A stretch of DNA of 64,000 nt from Actinoplanes teichomyceticus ATCC 31121 (GCF_003711105.1 NZ_CP023865.1:2877001-2941000); one strand, 5' to 3'; shown: positions 44,000 to 54,735, counted from the first letter of the stretch. The notes: generated by a model from the sequence alone, not told the origin. A program made the numbers and translations.

Positions 44000-44230
44000 C
44001 CGAACGTGCCGTCCCACCGGCGCACGTGGACCGGCACGTCCCGGTCCCGGCGCGGTGCCGAGTCGCACGACAGGTCGCCGCCGGCCCCGGTGTTCAGCGC
44101 CCGCGCCGCGACCGGCGCGGGCGAGAGGACCGACCGGCGCCCGTACCCCGTGCCCGGCGCCGTCCGGGTCGGCCCGGCGTCCGCCGCCGGTGATGCTGTC
44201 GCCGGTGAACAGCGCGGTGTGCGTGTCCAG
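44000..44230 (-). pseudogene. decayed GDSL/SGNH hydrolase remnant
   Basis: On the minus strand, near 44215, the frame reads TALFTGDSITGGGRRADPDG, matching the GDS nucleophile block and following residues of SGNH hydrolases. The frame then shifts near 44158, in a run of Gs, and continues in a second frame as GTGYGRRS and ARALNTGAGGDL, matching the expected block II (NTG). Later blocks are not recoverable. No intact reading frame covers the gene. Confidence 0.5.
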
Positions 44231-44297
44231 CGCGGGACCTCCCGGTTCGGTCGCGTGCCGGGAAATGACGTACCGAGCGACGACCCGACATCCACTC

Positions 44298-44326
44298 TTG
44301 ACATCGCAAACTTAAGCCACTTAATA
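44298..44326 (+). promoter_or_regulatory. promoter of the ABC importer operon
   Basis: TTGACA (44298-44303), a 17-bp spacer and TTAATA (44321-44326) make a near-consensus housekeeping promoter, unusual in this GC-rich context. Two ACTTAA elements lie in the spacer/-10 region (44309-44323) and may bind a regulator. It lies 108 bp upstream of the first gene. Confidence 0.7.
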
Positions 44327-44434
44327 ATGGGGCCCGTCAACGGTGAATCTCGCGCTGGGCTGGGCATGCGCGGGTGACCCGGGCCGGAACCGCCGCCGGC
44401 CACCCGGCGGCGTCGAAGATCGAGGTATCCACAG

Positions 44435-46180
44435 ATGTTGAACCCTCTGCGCCGCCGGGACCGACACCCCGGCGACAGTCACCGCACCGGCCGCCGGGGC
44501 CGGCTCGGCGCCGTGGTGGCCGGGACCGCCGCGCTGGCCCTGACCGCCGCCGGGTGCTCCGGCGGCGCGGGCGACGGCGAGAAGCCCGCGGGCAACGCCG
44601 CGAACAGCTCGGTGACCGTGTTCAACGGCGCCACCGGCACGATCGTCGAGAACTGGAACCCGTTCAGCCCGACCTTCCTGCAGCCCACCAACGGCCTGAT
44701 CTACGAGCCGTTGTACTGGTACAACTTCGCCACCGAGTCGACGCCGACGCCGATGCTGGCCACCGGGTACTCCTGGGACGCGGCCGGCAAGGTCCTGACC
44801 GTCACCACCCGGGAGGGTGTGAAGTGGTCGGACGGCCAGCCGTTCTCCGCCAGGGACGTGGCGTTCACCTTCGACCTGATCCGCCGCCACAAGGCGATCA
44901 ACGCGACCGGCCTCAAGCTGGTCTCGTCCACCGCCGAGGACGACAGGACCGCGGTGCTGACCTTCGAGAAGCCGTCGTTCACCGACGAGGCCGCGGTCAT
45001 CGCGAACACCCCGATCATCGCCGAGCACGTGTGGAGCAAGATCTCCGATCCGGCGAAGACCACCAACCCGAAGCCGATCGGCACCGGGCCGTACAAGCTG
45101 AAGACCTTCACCGCGCAGAGCTACGTGATGGAGAAGAACGCGAGCTACTGGCAGCCCGGCAAGCCGCGGATCCAGAACGTCCGCTACATCGCGCTGGCCA
45201 CCGCCGACGCCGCCACCGCCGCGCTGACCGCCGGCCAGGTGGACTGGATGAGCTCCTTCCTGCCCGGCCTGGAACAGCTGCTGAAGAGCCAGAAAAACCT
45301 GACCTACGTGAACACCCCGACGCTCACCGCCTCGATCTTCACCTGCGCCGGCGCCGACCTGGGCTGCACGGGCCCGCAGACCGACCCGGCCGTGCGCCAG
45401 GCCATCTACCACGCGCTCAACCGCGACCAGCTGAACAAGCTGGCCGGCGGCGGCTTCGCGGAAACCGCCTCGCCGACCCTGCTGCTGCCCCAGCGGGACA
45501 AGAACTGGATCGCCGACCCGGCGAACGCCACCACCCCCGGCGGCCCGGACGTGGCCAAGGCCAACCAGATCCTGGACGCCGCCGGCTGGGTCCGCGGCGG
45601 TGCCGGCATCCGCGCCAAGGGCGGCCAGAAGTTGTCGCTGACCATCCAGACGGTCACCGGCTGGAGCGACTTCATCTCGCTCAACGACGCGATGTCGCAG
45701 CAGCTCAAGGAGGTCGGCATCGAGCTCAAGCCGACCCAGCTGTCCTGGAACGAGTGGAACAACAACCAGGTCCAGGGCAAGTTCCAGCTGTCGCTGGACT
45801 CGATCGGCCTGAACGCGTCGACCAACCCGTACTTCACGTACCAGCCGAGATACTCCAGCGCGACCACGGCCAAGGTCGGCGAGAACGCCAGCACCAGCGG
45901 CAACTACGCCCGGTACACCAACGACAAGGTGGACGCGGCGGTCGCCGCGGCGGCGGCCACCAACGACGAGGCGGTCCAGAAGGCGCAGTACGCGATCGTG
46001 CAGCAGGAGATCGTCCGCGACCTGCCGTACATCCCGATCTACGTCAACTCGATGCTCACCGAGTTCAACACCAGCCACGCCACCGGCTGGCCGTCCAACG
46101 ACAACAAGTACGCCCTGCCCGCCTCCTGGAAACAGTGGGACAACGGCGTCGTGCTGAGCAACCTGCAGCCGGCCGAGTAG
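44435..46180 (+). CDS. ABC importer substrate-binding lipoprotein, family 5
   Basis: 581 residues. The lipobox LTAAGC puts the lipidated Cys at residue 41, after a basic n-region, so the protein is anchored outside the membrane. It matches the peptide/nickel/oligosaccharide family 5 (SBP_bac_5): NWNPFSPTFLQPTNGLIYEPLYWYN, later GVKWSDGQPFSARDVAFTFDL, and IGTGPYKLKTF. The ligand could be peptides, cello-oligosaccharides or nickel; the sequence alone does not decide. It is first of five genes encoding a complete importer. Confidence 0.95.
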   Translation: MLNPLRRRDRHPGDSHRTGRRGRLGAVVAGTAALALTAAGCSGGAGDGEKPAGNAANSSVTVFNGATGTIVENWNPFSPTFLQPTNGLIYEPLYWYNFATESTPTPMLATGYSWDAAGKVLTVTTREGVKWSDGQPFSARDVAFTFDLIRRHKAINATGLKLVSSTAEDDRTAVLTFEKPSFTDEAAVIANTPIIAEHVWSKISDPAKTTNPKPIGTGPYKLKTFTAQSYVMEKNASYWQPGKPRIQNVRYIALATADAATAALTAGQVDWMSSFLPGLEQLLKSQKNLTYVNTPTLTASIFTCAGADLGCTGPQTDPAVRQAIYHALNRDQLNKLAGGGFAETASPTLLLPQRDKNWIADPANATTPGGPDVAKANQILDAAGWVRGGAGIRAKGGQKLSLTIQTVTGWSDFISLNDAMSQQLKEVGIELKPTQLSWNEWNNNQVQGKFQLSLDSIGLNASTNPYFTYQPRYSSATTAKVGENASTSGNYARYTNDKVDAAVAAAAATNDEAVQKAQYAIVQQEIVRDLPYIPIYVNSMLTEFNTSHATGWPSNDNKYALPASWKQWDNGVVLSNLQPAE

Positions 46181-46191
46181 GGGCGACGACC

Positions 46192-47181
46192 GTGCGCCAC
46201 CTGCTTCGTAAACTGGGGTTCTACCTGGTCGCCCTGTGGGCGGCGCTGACGGTGAACTTCTTCGTCCCGCGCCTGATGCCCGGCGACCCGGTCGAGATCC
46301 TGATCTCGAAGCTGGGTCAGCGCGGGCCGGTCACCCCTGAGATGCGGGCCTCGGTGGAGGCCCTGCTGGGCACCGACAGCGGCGCCCCGCTGTGGCGGCA
46401 GTACGTCGACTACCTGGGGAACCTGGCACGCGGGGATCTGGGCGTCTCGGTGACGTTCTTCCCCGCGTCGGTCGGCTCGATCATCGAGCAGACCCTGCCC
46501 TGGACGATCGGCCTGATCGGTCTCGCCACGGTCATCTCGTTCCTGGTCGGCGTCGGTCTGGGCACCCTCGCCGGCTGGAGACGGGGCTCCTGGCTGGACA
46601 ACCTCATCCCGGTCACCACGATGTTCCAGTCCGTGCCGTACTTCTGGCTGGCGCTGATCCTGCTCTTCGCGTTCGGCAGCGTCTGGCCGCTGTTCCCGCT
46701 CAACGGCGGGTACGACGTCTACACCGTCACGCCGGGCTGGAACGGGCCGTTCCTCGGCTCGGTGCTCTACTACGGCGCGCTTCCCGCGCTGACCATCATC
46801 CTGTCCTCGGTGGGCGGCTGGATGCTCGGGATGCGCAACATGATGGTGTCCACGCTGTCCGAGGACTACATGCTCACCGCCGAGGCGAAGGGCCTGCGTC
46901 CGGGCCGGATCATGCGACGCTACGCGGCGCGCAACGCGATCCTGCCCTCGGTCTCCGGGTTCGCCATCTCGCTCGGGTTCGTGGTGGCCGGCTCGATCGT
47001 CACCGAGGCGGTGTTCTCCTACCCCGGTATCGGCTCCGCGCTGCTGCAGTCGGTGGGTGGCAACGACTACGCCCTCATGCAGGGCATCTTCCTGGTCATC
47101 ACGCTGTCCGTGCTCGGCGCGAACCTGCTGGTCGACCTCCTGTACTCGGTCATCGACCCGCGCACCCGGGCGCGGGCCTGA
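46192..47181 (+). CDS. ABC importer permease 1 (DppB/OppB type)
   Basis: 329 residues, six membrane helices. The N-terminal FFVPRLMPGDPVEILISKLG and the coupling EAA loop (YMLTAEAKGLRPGRIMRRYAARNAILP) are typical. It forms the translocation pore with permease 2. GTG 46192, 11 bp after the binding-protein gene, with a weak GGGGCGA upstream. Confidence 0.95.
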   Translation: MRHLLRKLGFYLVALWAALTVNFFVPRLMPGDPVEILISKLGQRGPVTPEMRASVEALLGTDSGAPLWRQYVDYLGNLARGDLGVSVTFFPASVGSIIEQTLPWTIGLIGLATVISFLVGVGLGTLAGWRRGSWLDNLIPVTTMFQSVPYFWLALILLFAFGSVWPLFPLNGGYDVYTVTPGWNGPFLGSVLYYGALPALTIILSSVGGWMLGMRNMMVSTLSEDYMLTAEAKGLRPGRIMRRYAARNAILPSVSGFAISLGFVVAGSIVTEAVFSYPGIGSALLQSVGGNDYALMQGIFLVITLSVLGANLLVDLLYSVIDPRTRARA

Positions 47182-47192
47182 AGGGGGCGGCC

Positions 47193-48145
47193 ATGACCAT
47201 GACCACGGAACTGGCCGAATCGTCGGTGAGCGCGACGGCGAAGGGCCGGCCGGCCCGCGGGTTCGGCCTGCGCAACCGCAAGCTGGTGGCTGGGTTGGTC
47301 ATCGGCGGCGCGATCCTGCTCTTCGGCCTGCTCGGGCCGCTCGTCACCCAGGACCCGTCGCTGGTGCACGACCAGGGGCTGACCGGCCCGAGCGCCGAGC
47401 ACTGGCTGGGCACCACGCAGACCGGTCAGGACGTGCTGGCCCAGCTCGCCCACGGCACCCGCGGCTCGCTCGCCGTCGGCGCGATCGTCGGGGTGCTGAC
47501 CCTGCTGCTGTCCACCTTCTTCGGTGTGGTCGGCGCGTACGCCGGCGGCTGGGTCGACGAGGCGTTCTCCCTGTTCACCAACATCATGCTGGTGATCCCC
47601 GGGCTGCCGCTGGTGATCGTGATCTCCAGTTACGCGCCGGACAAGAGCATCTGGCTGGTCTCCATCGTCCTGGCGATCACCGGCTGGGCCGGCTCGGCGC
47701 GGGTGCTGCGCGGATACACGCTGAGCCTGCGCAACCGCGACTACGTGCTCGCCTCCCGGGTGGCCGGCGAGAAACGCTGGCGGATCCTGACCGTGGAGAT
47801 CCTGCCCAACCTGATCCCGCTGCTGGCCTCGCAGGTGGTGTTCGCGGTCATCTTCGCGATCCTGGGCGAGGCCGGCCTGTCGTATCTCGGGCTCGGCGCG
47901 AGCGGCTCGTTCACCTGGGGCACCATGCTCTACTACGCGCAGAACGGCCTGGCCCTGCGGCTCGGCGCGTGGTGGTGGTTCGTGCCGCCGGGCCTGCTGC
48001 TGGCGCTGTTCGGCGCCGCGCTCTCGCTGATCAACTTCGCGATCGACGAGATCATCAACCCGAAGCTGCGCAACCAGACCCGCGCCGCCCGCAAGAGCTG
48101 GCGGATGTCGCGCGAGCAGCTGTCGAAGGCGAAGGAGGCCACGCT

Positions 48146-48149
<4 letters not shown>
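47193..48149 (+). CDS. ABC importer permease 2 (DppC/OppC type)
   Basis: 318 residues, six membrane helices, with the DppC hallmark HWLGTTQTGQDVLAQLAHGTR near residue 68 and the EAA loop YVLASRVAGEKRWRILTVEILPN. ATG 47193 with AGGGGG upstream, 11 bp after permease 1. Its stop overlaps the next start (GTGA). Confidence 0.96.
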
Positions 48150-49020
<871 letters not shown>

Positions 49021-49024
<4 letters not shown>

Positions 49025-49836
49025 CCACGCTGGAGGCGCGCGGGCTGCGCAAGGAGTACCGGCTGCGGGACGGGTGGCGCACCGGCACGCTGCGCGCCGT
49101 CGACGACGTGAGCTTCACCCTCGACCCCGGGCGGACCCTGGCGCTGGTCGGGCAGAGCGGCAGCGGCAAGTCCACCGTCGCCAAGCTGCTGCTGCAACTG
49201 GAACGGCCCACCGCGGGGCAGATCCGGCTCGACGGCGAGCCGGTGGCCCGGCGGGGAGCGGGGCTGGCCGCCTACCGGCGTGCCGTGCAGATGGTCTTCC
49301 AGGATCCGTTCGCGTCGCTCAATCCGTACCACACGATCGGGCACCACCTGGCCCGCCCGGTCCGGCTGCACCACCCGCGGATGACCGACGCCGAGGTTCG
49401 CGCGAGGGTGCTGGAACTGCTGGAACGCGTCCGGCTGACGCCGGCGGCCACCGTCGCGCGGCGCCGCCCGCACGAGCTCTCCGGCGGCCAGCGCCAGCGC
49501 GTCGCCATCGCCCGCGCGCTGGCGCCCGAACCCGGCGTGCTGATCGCCGACGAGCCGGTGTCGATGCTGGACGTCTCGATCCGGCTGGGCGTGCTCAACC
49601 TGCTCGCCACCCTGCAGCGCGAGGAGCGGCTGGGCGTCCTCTACATCACCCACGACCTGGCCACCGCGCGGCACTTCTCCGACGAGATCCTGGTGATGTA
49701 CCGGGGGCGGATCGTCGAGCGGGGCCCGGCCGACGAGGTCATCCTCAACCCCCGGCACGAGTACACCCGGACCCTGGCCGAGGCCGCGCCGAATCCGGAG
49801 CGGAGGATCGGCGAGCTGCGCTCGTCCCCGCGATGA
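49021..49836 (+). CDS. ABC importer ATPase 2 (DppF/OppF type)
   Basis: 271 residues. Walker A GQSGSGKST, Q-loop MVFQDPFASLNP, signature LSGGQRQRV, Walker B VLIADEPVSMLD and switch His (ITHD). It overlaps ATPase 1 by ATGA at 49021. It is the last gene of the operon and is followed by a GC hairpin. Confidence 0.96.
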
Positions 49837-49856
49837 GCGCGGCCCCCGACGCCCGT

Positions 49857-49880
49857 GCGGCGGCCCGGCCCGGCCGCCGC
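49857..49880 (+). terminator. GC hairpin after the importer operon
   Basis: Arms GCGGCGGCC (49857-49865) and GGCCGCCGC (49872-49880) with a 6-nt loop, 20 bp after the last stop. No T tract. Confidence 0.5.
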
Positions 49881-49975
49881 GCGGGCCGCCCCTGCCGTAC
49901 GGCGGGCGCGTCCCGGCTGGCGCTGGACCCGCCGGGCTACCGTTGTCGGTAACGTTTCCGGCAGGGAGGCATCCG

Positions 49976-50236
49976 GTGGGCTTCGTCAAGCGAATGGTCC
50001 TGTCCATGGTCGCGTCAAGCCTGGAGCGCCGCGCGCACCACAGCCGCAACCCGCTGGTGCACAGCATGTTGCGTGAGGTCAACCACCGGCTCGGCCGGTA
50101 CGCCGGTCCCGCGCACGGGGCCTACCCGCCGGCCGGCTACCCGCACTACGGCGCCGGCCCGGCCTACCACGGCCACTACCGCCACCACGGCCACTACCGG
50201 CACCACGGCCACTACCGCCGCCGCCGTTTCTGGTGA
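49976..50236 (+). CDS. small His/Tyr-rich protein
   Basis: 86 residues. The N-terminal half is basic and helical (VKRMVLSMVASSLERRAHH). The C-terminal half is rich in Tyr, Pro and Gly, then repeats HYRHHG three times (HGHYRHHGHYRHHGHYRRR), giving a dozen histidines in the last 30 residues. Such tails can bind Ni, Zn or Cu, but no family is recognised. GTG 49976 has GGGAGG 6 nt upstream. It follows the family 5 importer operon by 140 bp, beyond a hairpin. A metal-related role is speculative. Confidence 0.72.
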   Translation: MGFVKRMVLSMVASSLERRAHHSRNPLVHSMLREVNHRLGRYAGPAHGAYPPAGYPHYGAGPAYHGHYRHHGHYRHHGHYRRRRFW

Positions 50237-50257
50237 CCGTTGGATAGCGTGGGCCCG

Positions 50258-51517
50258 GTGATCGCACATCCGGGGCTGCGCTTCGCCGACCACACCGTCA
50301 CCGTGCCGCTGGACCACCGGCGGCCCGGCGCCGCGAGCATCGAGGTGTTCGCCCGGGAGGTGGTCGCCGACGACCGGGCCGGCGACGACCTGCCCTGGCT
50401 GCTGTTCCTGCAGGGCGGCCCGGGCGGCAAGGCGCCCCGGCCGCTGGGCGCCGACGGCTGGCTGGCGCGGGCCCTGCGCACCCACCGGGTGCTGCTGCTC
50501 GACCAGCGGGGCACCGGCCGCAGCACCCCGGTCACCGCCCGTACGGTGCGCGGGCGCGACGACGCCGCCCTGGCGGCGTACCTGAGGCTCTTCCGCGCCG
50601 ACAGCATCGTCGCCGACGCGGAGATCCTGCGGGAGCGGGTGGCCGGCGGAGCCCGCTGGGACACGCTGGGCCAGAGCTACGGCGGGTTCATCACCCTGAC
50701 CTACCTGTCGTTCGCCCCGCAGGCGTTGCGGACCTGCTACATCACCGGCGGGCTGCCCGGCCTGGACAGCACCGCCGACGACGTCTACGCCCTGACCTAC
50801 CCGAAGGTCGCCGCCCGCAACGCGGAGTTCTACCGGGCGTTCCCGGGCGCCGCCGCCGAGGTCCGCCGGATCGCCGCGCACCTGACCGAGCACGACGTGC
50901 GGCTGCCGGACGGCGACCGGCTCACCGTCGATCGCCTGCGCCTGATCGGCACCATGTTCGGGATGAGCACCGGCTACGCCCAGCTGCACTGGCTGCTGGA
51001 CGAGGCGTGGCACGGCGACGAGCTCTCCGACACGTTCCGACAGGAGGTGTGGCGGCTGACCGCGTTCTGCGACGTGCCGTTGTTCGCCCTGCAGGAGTGC
51101 ACGCTCGGCCAGGGCGACCGGGCCACCGCGTGGGCCGCCGACCGGGCCCTGCGCCGGCACCCCCGGTTCGCCCCCGACGCCGATCCGCTGCTGTTCACCG
51201 GCGAGATGATGTACCCCTGGATGTTCCGTGAGATCGCGGCCCTGCGCCCGTTCGCCGGGGCCGCCGAGATCCTGGCCGCCGACACCGGCTGGCCCCCGCT
51301 GTACGACCTGGATCGGCTGGCCGCCAACGACGTCCCGGTCCTGGCCGCGGTCTACGCCGACGACATGTACGTCCCGGCCGAGCTGTCCCTGCGCACCGCC
51401 GCCCGGGTCGGCAACCTTCGTGCCTGGGTGACCGACGAGTACCAGCACGACGGGTTGCGCACCGCCGGCGACCGGGTCCTGCGCCACCTCACCGAGATGG
51501 CCGCCGGGCTGCGCTGA
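50258..51517 (+). CDS. alpha/beta hydrolase, proline iminopeptidase-like
   Basis: 419 residues. The oxyanion motif is FLQGGPGGK in place of the usual HGGPG, the nucleophile Ser is in LGQSYGGFITL, the Asp in VYADDMYVP and the His in YQHDGLR. It resembles the S33 proline iminopeptidase branch, which removes N-terminal proline from peptides. No signal peptide. GTG 50258 is 7 nt after TAGCGT (50245-50250) with no Shine-Dalgarno; codons at 50240 and 50249 are alternative starts that would overlap the -10. Confidence 0.9.
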   Translation: MIAHPGLRFADHTVTVPLDHRRPGAASIEVFAREVVADDRAGDDLPWLLFLQGGPGGKAPRPLGADGWLARALRTHRVLLLDQRGTGRSTPVTARTVRGRDDAALAAYLRLFRADSIVADAEILRERVAGGARWDTLGQSYGGFITLTYLSFAPQALRTCYITGGLPGLDSTADDVYALTYPKVAARNAEFYRAFPGAAAEVRRIAAHLTEHDVRLPDGDRLTVDRLRLIGTMFGMSTGYAQLHWLLDEAWHGDELSDTFRQEVWRLTAFCDVPLFALQECTLGQGDRATAWAADRALRRHPRFAPDADPLLFTGEMMYPWMFREIAALRPFAGAAEILAADTGWPPLYDLDRLAANDVPVLAAVYADDMYVPAELSLRTAARVGNLRAWVTDEYQHDGLRTAGDRVLRHLTEMAAGLR

Positions 51518-51585
51518 GCTCGCCGTTCCACCTCCGGCACCAGCCAGCCAGCATCGTGTTGGCCTCCGCCGACTCGGGCCCGCGC

Positions 51586-52515
51586 TCAGGTGAGCTCCGG
51601 ATGTGTGCTGGGCGCCGAGGCGGTGACAGCCCTCGATGCTCTGGTCATGATCACGCCGAGGGCCAAGCCGGCGTAGAGCAGGAAGATGTAGGCGTCGACG
51701 TCGGTGGTGTCGCCGACGGTCCAGATCTGGTCGGCGGTCATGCCGGGCAGTCTGATCCCGTCGAGGCCGCCGCCGTTGAGCGCGGCGAACAGCCACAGCG
51801 GCGCGGACGCGATGGGGGGATCGTCGCCGCTGGACAGCAGGACCGGAAGGGTGACCGCGAGGTCGGTGAGTGTCAGGGCCCCGACCGCGCCGGTCCACCA
51901 GGCCAGGGTGCGCCGGCCGGTGGCGGTCAGCCGGTCGACGGCGTAGAGCAGCGCGGCGAGGCCACCGAAGAACACGGCATACGCGGGCCAGTGCAGGGCG
52001 TAGCTGTCGGACATCCCGGCCGGCAACAGATAGGTCAGGCTGGCGAACACGAAGCCGGGGATGGTGATCGCGAGCACCAGCGCGGCGATCCCGGCGCCCT
52101 CGGCCGTCCACCACCGGCCGGACCGGGCGAGCACGACAGCCGCGGCGGCCGTGGCCAGCGCCGCCACCCACTGCCGCGGCTGCTCGCCGAACGGCATCGC
52201 GGCCAGCAGCGGATCCAGGACGGTCAGCGCGGCTGCCAGGCAGGCAGCGAACACGACGACGGCGGCCACCGGCGCCAGGACGCACAGTCGCACGGCCCGC
52301 CACAGTGCTGCCGCTCGCACCGCGACGGCGACCGGTTCACGCACGGGCCGGGCGGCCGTGAGGCTCGCCGCGTACCGCAGCATCGCCGCGGTGCGGCGTT
52401 CGGCGGCCAGAACGTGCAGTTCGGCGAGCCACTCCTGGTGCATCTCGCCACGCAGCCGGGCCGGCCAGCGGCGGGCGGCCAGCCGCAGCAGGGCCTCGGC
52501 GATCCGCCGGCTCAC
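51586..52515 (-). CDS. membrane protein coupled to PadR regulator
   Basis: 309 residues. A short Arg/Trp-rich N-terminus (RRWPARLRGEMHQEWLAELH) precedes about six to seven hydrophobic helices. It resembles actinobacterial membrane proteins always paired with a PadR gene; the function is unknown. GTG 52515 overlaps the PadR stop (GTGA), so it is almost certainly the regulated partner. Confidence 0.8.
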   Translation of the reverse strand: MSRRIAEALLRLAARRWPARLRGEMHQEWLAELHVLAAERRTAAMLRYAASLTAARPVREPVAVAVRAAALWRAVRLCVLAPVAAVVVFAACLAAALTVLDPLLAAMPFGEQPRQWVAALATAAAAVVLARSGRWWTAEGAGIAALVLAITIPGFVFASLTYLLPAGMSDSYALHWPAYAVFFGGLAALLYAVDRLTATGRRTLAWWTGAVGALTLTDLAVTLPVLLSSGDDPPIASAPLWLFAALNGGGLDGIRLPGMTADQIWTVGDTTDVDAYIFLLYAGLALGVIMTRASRAVTASAPSTHPELT

Positions 52516-52835
52516 CACGCCAGGCTCCGCGTCGCGAGGCCCACGATCCCGGGCACGGCGGTCTGTGCTCGCAGCCGGGCGAGCGCCGACCGGGCCTGAC
52601 TGACGCCGTCGGGCGTCAGCCGATAGAACCGGCGGGCCGGTCGTCCGAGCTCGGACGGGTCGATGTCCTCCCACCGCGCGGTCAGCCAGCCCGCGTCCTG
52701 CAGTCGGTGCAGGATCGGGTAAAGGCTGCCGCTGGCCAGGCCGGTCGCCCCCATCAGGTCCAGGCCATACCGGTCGGCCTCCGGCTCGGTGAGCAGCACG
52801 GCCAGCAGCCGAGCAGTCGCTACAGTGATCCGCAT
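52512..52835 (-). CDS. PadR family transcriptional regulator
   Basis: 107 residues: the PadR winged helix (VATARLLAVLLTEPEADRYGLDLMGATGLASGSLYPILHRL, read in two blocks around the Tyr/Gly core) and wing GRPARRFYRLTPDG. PadR proteins usually repress their own operon and a linked membrane gene. ATG 52835 is 6 nt after TATAGT (52847-52842 on this strand), so it is leaderless. Confidence 0.93.
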   Translation of the reverse strand: MRITVATARLLAVLLTEPEADRYGLDLMGATGLASGSLYPILHRLQDAGWLTARWEDIDPSELGRPARRFYRLTPDGVSQARSALARLRAQTAVPGIVGLATRSLAW

Positions 52836-52841
52836 CGCCGC

Positions 52842-52863
52842 ACTATATCCGAACTCTACATAG
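52842..52863 (-). promoter_or_regulatory. PadR promoter with candidate operator
   Basis: TATAGT, the best -10 in the area, overlaps ATAT-N9-ACAT, close to the PadR consensus ATGT-N8-ACAT. It sits directly before the PadR ATG, suggesting autorepression. Confidence 0.5.
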
Positions 52864-53133
52864 CCCACCATGCCCCGGCGCCGGGCCAGGTGTGGTGCCC
52901 ATGAGGGGTGGTGACAGCGGCGTGAGCGGGCTATGAGTGAGCCTGAGGCCCGTTTCGTCGGTGAGTGGCTGTCTCGCAACCTGTTCTCGCAGCTAGCGCG
53001 GACATTGGGCTGCCGGGTTCCCTCTCTGCCGTTCGTATCACCGTCACGTGACGCCGATTTGAACGCCGCACAGCCGGGAGGCGTAGACGTAAGCCATCGC
53101 GTGCAGATAGGACAGGGCATTAGCATCGCCTCC

Positions 53134-54735
53134 GTGACCGAGGACTTCACGAGCCGGCTCCTGCGCGACATGGCCCGCCTCGACCCTTGCACGGCGGTGG
53201 TGGACGCTGGGGAGCAAGAGGTTGATGGGCTCACCGACTACAGTCCGGACGGTCACCAGGCTCGCGCCGATCTCGCTGCTTCAGCCCTGCGCGACCTGGA
53301 AGCCCTGATTCCGACGAGCTCGCTGCATGCTCACCTGGTCGAACGGCTGCGGGCCCGGATCGCCTTTCACGAGGCCGGGGAGGATCTGCGGGAACTGCAT
53401 GCGGCGGCTACTGGCCCGCTCCAGCTGATCCGCCAGGCGGTGGAGGCTGCGGTGCCCGGCCGTGACGCTGAGGGCGCAGCCTACGAGGATGGATGGGCTC
53501 GCGTCGCCGCACGTCAGGCCGCGATCCCCGCGGCTCTGGACGGGTACGCCCGCAGTCTCCTGCTCGCTGCCGAACGCGGTCACCTGCCGACGCGGCGGCA
53601 GGTGGAGCTCGTGACGCAGCGCTGCCGCAATTGGGCCGACGATGACATCGCCCTGGTCGAGCGCTACGGCGGTGGGCGGCAGCAGGCATCGTTGCAGGCC
53701 ACGGCGCAGCAGGCTCGCGTGGCGTACCAGAGACTGGCCGCGACGCTCGCCGCGGACCTGGCGCCACAGGCGCGTAGCGATGAGGCTTTCGGGCCGCAGC
53801 GATACGCACTCTGGGTGCGGAGCTTCCTCGGGACCGAGCCGGATCTGCGCGAGCTCTACGCCTGGGGCTGGGACGAGTTCACCAGGATCGAGGCGGAGCT
53901 GGTCGCAGAAGCGAAGGTCCTGGGTGGGAGCGTGCCGGAGGTGATCGACCGGCTCGACGAGCGCGACGCGCCGGGCACCCTGCACAGCCGAGCAGCATTC
54001 GGTGCGTGGCTGCAGGAGCTGCTGGAGACCACCATCGAGCAGTTGGACGGTGTGCATTTCGACATCCCCACGCCGCTGCGGCGCATCGAGTCTCGAGTAA
54101 CGGTGTCGGGCGGCATCGCCTACACCGGGCCGTCGCGCGACCTGACGCGACCCGGTCGGGTCTGGTGGCTCCTACCCGAAGGGCAGGAGAGCTTCCCCAC
54201 CTGGTGGGCCCACAGCACCGCGTACCACGAAGGTGTTCCCGGACACCATCTTCAGATCGGCCACGAGGCATGCCAGGGCGGCCTCGGGCAACGGCTGAGT
54301 CTGCTCGGCGGGCTCTCCGGCTGCCAAGAGGGCTGGGCGCTGTACGCCGAGCGGTTCATGGATGAACTCGGGCACTACGAGCAGCCGGGTGCACGACTGG
54401 GGTACCTGTTCTCGCAGCTGCTGCGGGCCGCGCGAGTCGTACTCGATATCGGCTTACATTTGCGACTGCCAATGCCGTCCGGTGGCGGCGCGTCATGGAC
54501 GCCGGATGCCGCACTACGGCTGCTGCAAGATCGTTGCCATCAAGGGCCGTACGCGTCCCCGGAACTCGCGCGTTATCTGGGCAGGCCAGGCCAGGCGCTG
54601 ACCTACAAGGTAGGTGAGCGGGTGTGGCTGGCAGGTCGCGCGTCCTTTCGCGGCGACCAGCGAGCATTCCACCGTCGGGCACTGGACGCGGGCTCGCTGG
54701 GATTGGACCAGCTGAGGAAAGCGCTGACCGAATAG
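53134..54735 (+). CDS. DUF885 family protein (putative metallopeptidase-like)
   Basis: 533 residues. The conserved DUF885 block is YHEGVPGHHLQIGH near residue 365, a HExxxGH-like metal motif, with QEGWALYAERFMDELG about 40 residues later supplying a possible third ligand. The family is predicted to be zinc peptidase-like. Start: a longer frame opens at 52933, but its extra 67 residues do not look like the family, and GTG 53134 lies 7 nt after TAGCAT (53121-53126). Codon use is visibly less GC-biased than in genes to the left, suggesting acquisition. Confidence 0.85.
   Translation: MTEDFTSRLLRDMARLDPCTAVVDAGEQEVDGLTDYSPDGHQARADLAASALRDLEALIPTSSLHAHLVERLRARIAFHEAGEDLRELHAAATGPLQLIRQAVEAAVPGRDAEGAAYEDGWARVAARQAAIPAALDGYARSLLLAAERGHLPTRRQVELVTQRCRNWADDDIALVERYGGGRQQASLQATAQQARVAYQRLAATLAADLAPQARSDEAFGPQRYALWVRSFLGTEPDLRELYAWGWDEFTRIEAELVAEAKVLGGSVPEVIDRLDERDAPGTLHSRAAFGAWLQELLETTIEQLDGVHFDIPTPLRRIESRVTVSGGIAYTGPSRDLTRPGRVWWLLPEGQESFPTWWAHSTAYHEGVPGHHLQIGHEACQGGLGQRLSLLGGLSGCQEGWALYAERFMDELGHYEQPGARLGYLFSQLLRAARVVLDIGLHLRLPMPSGGGASWTPDAALRLLQDRCHQGPYASPELARYLGRPGQALTYKVGERVWLAGRASFRGDQRAFHRRALDAGSLGLDQLRKALTE

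Noticed and set aside
43858..44403. A 181-codon minus-strand frame as an intact gene
   Set aside because: Only part of it has hydrolase sense and the catalytic block lies in another frame; treated as a pseudogene region.
52933..53133. N-terminal 67-residue extension of the DUF885 protein
   Set aside because: The extension lacks family character, and a -10-like element lies 7 nt before the GTG at 53134.
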